DNA from: Betaproteobacteria bacterium UBA7395
GTDB taxonomy: Bacteria; Pseudomonadota; Gammaproteobacteria; Burkholderiales; Rhodocyclaceae
Assembly: GCA_002470165.1 (NCBI GenBank)
Contig: DKNF01000091.1
Coordinates: 1-10,959 of the forward strand
Reading direction: 5' to 3'
Length of the DNA stretch: 10,959 bases
Part shown: one piece after another, positions 5,960 through 10,959 of the stretch
Numbering within the stretch: the first letter of the stretch is position 1
Layout: every line of letters starts with the position of its first letter
Translations under genes and position numbers: made by a program
The notes under the pieces: generated by a model
The model's input: only the letters and a program-made list of their open reading frames with translations
What the model was told of the DNA's origin: nothing
Database searches by the model: none

Positions 5960-8900
5960 TTGAGTAATCCGTCCAGCCACCCCATTCCCGAGCTTTCCCC
6001 GGATTCGCGCCGGGCACTGTACTACCGGCTGCATGGCTTGCGTGCCCTGCTCGGCCGGCCGTCGGTCGCGCGTGCGCTGCGCCTGGTCGGCTGGCTGATG
6101 CTGGCCGGCTGGTTGCTGTTCGTGGCGCTGGTGCTGGCCCTGCGCTTTCTCATCCTGCCGTCAGTTACCGATTACCGGGGCGAGATCGAACGGCTGGCCA
6201 GCCAGGCTGTCGGCCAGCCGGTGCGCATCGCGCGGATCGAGGCGCACTGGCGCGGGCTCAATCCCGAACTGGTGCTCGACGGCGTTTCCCTGCTCGACGC
6301 AGACGGGGTGCCGGCGCTGACCCTGGAACGTATCGATACCGTCCTGTCCTGGCACAGCCTGTGGCGGTTTGAGCCGGTGCTGGCGCTATTGTCCTTTGAT
6401 CGACCGGTGTTGCATGTCCGGCGAGGTGTCGATGGGCGCATCAGCATTGCCGGGATGGCTTCGGACGACGGTGGCGATCCGGCTTTTGCCGAGTGGGTGC
6501 TGGACCAGTTGCGCATCCGTGTCCATGACGCGACCATCGTCTGGGAAGATGCCCTGCGCGGGGCGCCGCCCCTGGTGCTCGAAGATCTCCAGTTCGGCCT
6601 GGACAACCGGGGGCGACGGCACCGTTTTGGCTTGTCGGCTTTGCCGCCGGCGGAACTGTCGGCACGTATCGATCTGCGCGGCGAGGTGTACGGGGATGTG
6701 CATGAGGCACTCGAGCATTCCTCGGGCAGCCTGTATCTTGAAGTCGATCACGCCGACTTGGCCGGTTGGCAGCCGTGGGTCGATTACCCGGTAGACCTGC
6801 CGCGTGGCCGCGGTGGCCTGCGTCTGTGGGGAAAGTTTGCCGAGGGCGGTGGCAAGCTCACCGTCGATCTGGCCCTGGCCGACCTCAGCATCCGTCTCGG
6901 CGAGACCCTGCCGGTCCTCGATCTGTCGGCGATGCGTGGGCGTCTGCTGGGTGAATACCGCAGCGATGCCTGGGCGGTGACGGCGCAGCACCTTGAATTG
7001 CAGACCACCGACGGGATAAACGTTGCGCCGACGGATTTCCATGTGGATTGGCGCAATCTGTCGGCTGGTATCAACGGCAACCTGCGCGCCAACCGGCTCG
7101 ATCTTGCCGTACTGGCCAAGCTCGCCGGCTATCTGCCGCTCGATGCGCGCAGCCGGGAACTGCTGCAGGCTTATGCGCCGCAAGGCCGGATCAGCGACCT
7201 GCGGGCCAGTTGGGGCTTGCAGGGCGACAAACTCACGCGTTATGCCCTGGCCGCGGGCTTCTCCGGCCTGGGCGTGCAGGCTCAGGACTATTTCCCCGGA
7301 GCCCTCGGCCTGGCCGGCAGCATCGACCTGAGCGAGAAGGGCGGGCGGGTGCAGATCGATGCGGCGCAATCCTCGCTGTCCTTGCCGGCGGTGTTTCCCG
7401 AGCCGGATATCGCCTTCGACACGCTCAAGGCGCGGGTCGGCTGGAAGAACACGCCGGCGGCATTGGAGGTCGCCATCGAGGAGGTGCTGTTCTCCGGTCC
7501 GGACGCCACCGGCAAGGCCCAGGGCAAATATCGTTTCAATGGCGACGGACCCGGCGAGATCGATATCGAAGCCAGTATCGAGCGGGCCAACGGCAGCGCG
7601 GTGTGGCGCTACATGCCGCATGCGGTGAACGCCGATGCCCGCGAATGGTTGCGGCGCGGCATCACTGCCGGCACCGCTCACGACGCCCGGCTGGTGCTCA
7701 AGGGCAATCTGCACGATTTTCCATTCCGCGACCCGACCACCGGCAAGTTCCTGGTGACTGCCAAGGCGCGTGATGCGCGGATCGACTACGCCGATGGCTG
7801 GCCGGTCATCGAAGGCGTCAGCGGCGACATGAGCTTCGATTTCGGCATGCGCGTCCATGCGACCGCCGGCCGCATTCTCGGCGCCGAACTGCCGGATGTG
7901 ACGGTGACCATTCCCGACTTCGACGTTGACGACGAGATGTTGCTGGTCCGCGGAGCGGCGACCGGGCCGACCAACGAATTCCTCGATTTCATCGAGCGCA
8001 GCCCGGTGGCCGACAGCATCGATCGCTTCACCGAGGGCATGCGCGCCGTCGGTAACGGCCGCCTCGACCTCGAACTCGATATTCCCTTGCGGCGCCCGCT
8101 GGAGACGCGGATGCGCGGGGCCTACCATTTCCACGACAATCAGGTGCATCTGGTCGAGGGCCTGCCGATGATCGCGCAGGTCAATGGGCGGCTCGACCTG
8201 ACCGACAGTTCGATCTCGGCCACGGAAATCACCGGGCGCGGTTTCGGCGGGCCGTTGCGGGTCAAGGTCGGCAGCGAGGGTGGCAAGGTTTCGGTCAGCG
8301 CCGCCGGCACCGCCGGGATCGTCGAGGTGGCAAGGCATTTCGGCTGGCCGTTGCTTGATCAGTTGAGCGGAAGTACGCCATGGAAGGCCGATCTCGTCAT
8401 TCACCGACGTAACGCCTACGTGCTGGTGACCTCGGATCTGCTCGGCATCAGTTCGCCCTTGCCCGACTTGCTCAACAAGCCGGCGACAACCCGCCTGCCA
8501 TTGCGCATCGAGCGGACGTCGCCAAGCCCGGACAGCGAGCAATACCGGGTCAGCCTCGGTGATGTGGCCCGTGGCGTGATTCAGCGCCAGGGGGGCAAAT
8601 GGACCCGGGGGGCGTTCGCCGTCGGCACGGCCGAAGCGATACTGCCGGCCAGCGGTCTGGATGTTCGCGTGGCGATGGCGAAAATCGATGGCGATGCCTG
8701 GCGCGGATTTCTGCCGCAGGATGATTCCGCTACCGCAGGCGAGGCCGCTGAAAGTGCCTTGCCCTTGTCCTCGGTCAGCCTGCGTACGCCAATGTTGCGA
8801 CTGTTCGGTGCCGACTATCACGAGGTCGAACTGGGCCTGGTGCCGCAGGCGCAATCCTGGAAAATCGACCTGAAAACGCGTGAGTCGGCCGGTAGCCTGA

Positions 8901-9844
8901 TTTGGCGCAGCGCCGGCGATGGCTGGGTGGAGGGGCGGTTGCAGCGCTTGCACTTGCCCCGGTCGGCGGGCGGTGGTGCTTCCTCGTCATCGGTCATCGA
9001 CAGCCTGCCCGGCATGAATCTGCAGGTCGACGACCTGCGTCTGGGCAACAAGGTGCTCGGTCAGCTCGAGTTGCGCGCGCGCAATCTGCGCGGTGCCTGG
9101 TTGCTCGAGAAACTGCGACTGAGCAACGCTGACGGAGAACTGGCCGGCAGTGGCCGGTGGACGCGCGGCCAGGGGCAGCGCACCGACCTTGATTTCGAAC
9201 TGACCGCCAACGATATCGGCAAGCTGCTGACCCGGCTTGGCTACGAGGATGCGGTACGCCAGGGCAAGGCCCGGCTGGCCGGTAGCCTGCGCTGGAACGG
9301 GCCGTTGACCGACCTGCATTATCCGTCGCTGAGCGGAGAACTCGAGTTGAAGGCGGAAAAGGGCCAGTTCAACAAGCTTGAGCCCGGGGTCGGCCGCCTG
9401 CTCGGGCTGATTTCGCTGCAATCGCTGCCGCGCCGCCTGACGCTGGATTTCCGCGATCTGTTCAGCGAAGGGCTGGCTTTCGACAGCATCGAAGGCAAGC
9501 TGGCAGTCGAAGCCGGCATGATGCGCACGCTCAGCCCCCTGATGATCAACGGGCCGGCAGCACAGGTGGTGATCGAGGGCAGTACCGACCTGAAGCAGGA
9601 AACCCAGGATCTGCGTGTCGGGGTCAGGCCGGAAGTCAGCACCCTGGCCATCGGTGCGGCGGCACTGGTCAATCCGGTGGCCGGCGCGGCGGCGCTGGTC
9701 GCCAATACCGTGCTCAAGAACCCGCTCAACCGGGCGTTCGGCTACCGTTATCATGTCACCGGTAGCTGGAGCGACCCGCAGGTGGAAAAACTCGGCCTGG
9801 GCGAGGAAAAGGCGCCGGCCAACCAACAGGAACAGAAGCCATGA
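5960..9844 (+). CDS. yhdP: YhdP family AsmA-like envelope protein (DUF3971/TIGR02099)
   Basis: YhdP is an inner-membrane-anchored, periplasm-spanning protein which, with TamB and YdbH, carries phospholipids to the outer membrane in E. coli. The 1294-residue product (E. coli YhdP about 1266) has a cytoplasmic N terminus, one membrane helix at about 41-66 (LVGWLMLAGWLLFVALVLAL) and the family's early segment with IEAHWRGLNPELVLDGVSLLD at about 92-112. A long beta-rich, repeat-like AsmA/TamB-type region follows, then the conserved C-terminal block with EPGVGRLLGLISLQSLPRRL at about 1141-1160 and FGYRYHVTGSWSDPQ near 1260-1274. The frame is closed upstream by TGA at 5924-5926. Between there and the membrane helix no ATG or GTG is in frame, so TTG at 5960 is the best start. 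It has no clear Shine-Dalgarno sequence. TAGAAT at 5887-5892 is a weak -10 candidate. The gene overlaps the next one by 4 nt. Confidence 0.93.
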   Translation: MSNPSSHPIPELSPDSRRALYYRLHGLRALLGRPSVARALRLVGWLMLAGWLLFVALVLALRFLILPSVTDYRGEIERLASQAVGQPVRIARIEAHWRGLNPELVLDGVSLLDADGVPALTLERIDTVLSWHSLWRFEPVLALLSFDRPVLHVRRGVDGRISIAGMASDDGGDPAFAEWVLDQLRIRVHDATIVWEDALRGAPPLVLEDLQFGLDNRGRRHRFGLSALPPAELSARIDLRGEVYGDVHEALEHSSGSLYLEVDHADLAGWQPWVDYPVDLPRGRGGLRLWGKFAEGGGKLTVDLALADLSIRLGETLPVLDLSAMRGRLLGEYRSDAWAVTAQHLELQTTDGINVAPTDFHVDWRNLSAGINGNLRANRLDLAVLAKLAGYLPLDARSRELLQAYAPQGRISDLRASWGLQGDKLTRYALAAGFSGLGVQAQDYFPGALGLAGSIDLSEKGGRVQIDAAQSSLSLPAVFPEPDIAFDTLKARVGWKNTPAALEVAIEEVLFSGPDATGKAQGKYRFNGDGPGEIDIEASIERANGSAVWRYMPHAVNADAREWLRRGITAGTAHDARLVLKGNLHDFPFRDPTTGKFLVTAKARDARIDYADGWPVIEGVSGDMSFDFGMRVHATAGRILGAELPDVTVTIPDFDVDDEMLLVRGAATGPTNEFLDFIERSPVADSIDRFTEGMRAVGNGRLDLELDIPLRRPLETRMRGAYHFHDNQVHLVEGLPMIAQVNGRLDLTDSSISATEITGRGFGGPLRVKVGSEGGKVSVSAAGTAGIVEVARHFGWPLLDQLSGSTPWKADLVIHRRNAYVLVTSDLLGISSPLPDLLNKPATTRLPLRIERTSPSPDSEQYRVSLGDVARGVIQRQGGKWTRGAFAVGTAEAILPASGLDVRVAMAKIDGDAWRGFLPQDDSATAGEAAESALPLSSVSLRTPMLRLFGADYHEVELGLVPQAQSWKIDLKTRESAGSLIWRSAGDGWVEGRLQRLHLPRSAGGGASSSSVIDSLPGMNLQVDDLRLGNKVLGQLELRARNLRGAWLLEKLRLSNADGELAGSGRWTRGQGQRTDLDFELTANDIGKLLTRLGYEDAVRQGKARLAGSLRWNGPLTDLHYPSLSGELELKAEKGQFNKLEPGVGRLLGLISLQSLPRRLTLDFRDLFSEGLAFDSIEGKLAVEAGMMRTLSPLMINGPAAQVVIEGSTDLKQETQDLRVGVRPEVSTLAIGAAALVNPVAGAAALVANTVLKNPLNRAFGYRYHVTGSWSDPQVEKLGLGEEKAPANQQEQKP

Positions 9845-10650
9845 ACAAGCAGAATTGCCGTATCGCCGCCTTGCAGATGGTCTCCGGGCCACGCGTCGCC
9901 GACAATCTGGCGGCGGCCGGACGTCTGGTCGAGGACGCCGTCGCCCAGGGCGCGCAGCTGGTCGTCCTGCCTGAATATTTTCCGGTCATCGGTGCCGTCG
10001 ACGCGGACCGGGTGCGTGCCCGCGAGGCCTTTGGCAACGGCCCGGTTCAGGACTGGCTAGCGGCCACGGCGGCACGCCACGACGTCTGGCTGGTTGCCGG
10101 CTCGATTCCGCTGGCCACCGCCATGCCGCACCAGATGCGCAACAGCTGCCTGGTCTTCAACGACGGTGGTGATTGCGTTGCACGCTACGACAAGATCCAC
10201 CTGTTCGGTTTCCGGAAGGGCGACGAGTCCTACAACGAGGCCGCCTTCATCGAGGCCGGCGACGCACCAGTCGCAGTCGACACGCCGTTTGGCCGGATTG
10301 CGCTGTCGATTTGCTACGACCTGCGTTTTCCCGAACTCTACCGCTCGCTGGCGCCGGTCGATCTGATCCTGGTTCCGGCGGCCTTCACCGAAACGACCGG
10401 GCGCGCGCACTGGGAAATCCTGTTGCGCGCCCGCGCCATCGAGAACCAGTGTTACCTGCTGGCCGTCGGCCAGGGCGGGCGCCACGAAAGCGGCCGTGAA
10501 ACCCACGGCAACAGCATGATCGTCGATCCCTGGGGCGAAATCCTCGACCGTAAATGGAAAGGGCCGGGCGTCGTCATCGCCGACCTCGATCACCAACGCA
10601 TTGCCGAAGTCCGCGAGAGCCTGCCGGCGCTCGCCCACCGCAAACTATAA
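9841..10650 (+). CDS. Carbon-nitrogen hydrolase, Nit1/Nit2-like (deaminated glutathione amidase type)
   Basis: A cytoplasmic C-N hydrolase of the nitrilase superfamily. Close relatives (mammalian Nit1, E. coli YbeM-type proteins) hydrolyse deaminated glutathione, a metabolite-repair reaction giving 2-oxoglutarate and Cys-Gly. The 269-residue product is of normal length and has the full catalytic set: Glu45 in VVLPEYFPV, Lys118 in RYDKIHLFGF and nucleophile Cys158 in SICYDLRFPELYR. The stretch KGDESYNEAAFIEAG after the lysine is Nit1-like. The closely related omega-amidase Nit2 (2-oxoglutaramate) is the main alternative and cannot be excluded from sequence alone. The start ATG at 9841 overlaps the yhdP stop as ATGA, implying translational coupling, and tldD follows after 9 nt. 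In Betaproteobacteria this gene is often found between yhdP and tldD (from memory). Confidence 0.9.
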   Translation: MNKQNCRIAALQMVSGPRVADNLAAAGRLVEDAVAQGAQLVVLPEYFPVIGAVDADRVRAREAFGNGPVQDWLAATAARHDVWLVAGSIPLATAMPHQMRNSCLVFNDGGDCVARYDKIHLFGFRKGDESYNEAAFIEAGDAPVAVDTPFGRIALSICYDLRFPELYRSLAPVDLILVPAAFTETTGRAHWEILLRARAIENQCYLLAVGQGGRHESGRETHGNSMIVDPWGEILDRKWKGPGVVIADLDHQRIAEVRESLPALAHRKL

Positions 10651-10659
10651 GGACGTTCC

Positions 10660-10959
10660 ATGAGCCAACCCAACGCGCTGGCGCAAGCCGAATCCCTGCT
10701 GCTGACGCCTTTTTCCCTGAGCGAAACCGACCTGTCGCGGACCTTCGGGCAGATCATGGCGCATCAGGTCGATTACGCCGACCTCTACTTCCAGTATTCG
10801 CGCTCCGAGGCCTGGAGTCTCGATGAGGGCATCGTCAAATCGGGCAGCTTCAACATCGATCAGGGCGTCGGTGTGCGCGCCTTGTCCGGTGAAAAGACGG
10901 CCTTTGCCTACTCCGACGACATCAGCGCCGCCGCGCTCGGCGACGCAGCCAGCGCCGTC
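10660..10959 (+). CDS. tldD: Metalloprotease subunit TldD, N-terminal part (cut by the window edge)
   Basis: TldD forms a heterodimeric zinc metalloprotease with TldE (PmbA) that digests unfolded peptides. In enterobacteria it matures microcin B17 and helps degrade the antitoxin CcdA. Exactly 100 codons are present, open to the right edge. The sequence matches the TldD N terminus: VDYADLYFQYSRSEAWSLDEGIVKSG at about 38-63, then the characteristic FNIDQGVGVRALSGEKTAFAYSDDIS at about 64-89. The zinc-binding HExxxH motif of the family lies much further on, outside the window. The ATG at 10660 is preceded by AAGGA (10649-10653) with six bases of spacing, and the gap from the amidase stop is 9 nt, so it is the third gene of the yhdP unit. 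tldE/pmbA is usually unlinked or downstream and is not visible here. Confidence 0.96.
   Translation, partial: MSQPNALAQAESLLLTPFSLSETDLSRTFGQIMAHQVDYADLYFQYSRSEAWSLDEGIVKSGSFNIDQGVGVRALSGEKTAFAYSDDISAAALGDAASAV

Noticed and set aside
4564..5985. Minus-strand frame of 473 codons overlapping the glnE 5' half in another register
   Set aside because: Out-of-frame reading of glnE giving an Arg/Pro/Ala-rich product with no domain. The glnE frame has both conserved catalytic motifs.
6386..8953. Very long minus-strand open frame (855 codons) opposite yhdP
   Set aside because: It lies wholly within a well-supported gene, its product is low-complexity and resembles no family I know, and high-GC genes with strong third-position bias often leave one antisense frame open. 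No promoter or ribosome binding site was evident.

Overview
The window looks like chromosomal DNA from a high-GC betaproteobacterium, most likely of the Rhodocyclales (Dechloromonas/Azonexus/Accumulibacter type). This rests on protein character, on GC-rich codon use, and on the order glnE / yhdP / nitrilase / tldD, which I recall as common in Betaproteobacteria. I could not run a search, so the taxonomic placement is inference.

Layout. (1) Positions 1-609 hold a decayed piece of a large FhaB/CdiA-type hemagglutinin-repeat exoprotein. It reads in one frame but is broken by two in-frame TAG codons and ends in unrelated sequence. (2) Positions 683-1846 encode a PLP-dependent methionine aminotransferase of the YbdL type. 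(3) Positions 1932-2366 encode the mechanosensitive channel MscL, with a good sigma70-type promoter in front and a strong intrinsic terminator behind. (4) Positions 2522-3148 encode a probable exported lipoprotein with YXWGXW-type aromatic repeats and an Arg/Asp-rich tail. (5) On the minus strand, 3153-5858 encodes GlnE, the bifunctional glutamine synthetase adenylyltransferase/deadenylase. Its 3' end lies 4 nt from the stop of the lipoprotein gene, and its promoter contains a perfect inverted repeat. (6) Reading divergently from glnE is a compact run: yhdP (5960-9844, AsmA-like envelope protein), overlapping by ATGA with a Nit1/Nit2-like amidase (9841-10650), then tldD (from 10660), which is cut by the window edge.

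Functional picture. Most of the window is housekeeping: amino-acid transamination, osmotic safety valve, nitrogen control, phospholipid delivery to the outer membrane, metabolite repair and TldD/TldE proteolysis. The only accessory-type material is the exoprotein relic at the left end. I found no CRISPR array, tRNA, rRNA, insertion sequence, attachment site or convincing new defence or mobile system. The most useful second-look items are the relic and its junction, the palindromes inside the glnE and mscL promoters, the possible leaderless start of the aminotransferase, and the TTG start of yhdP.
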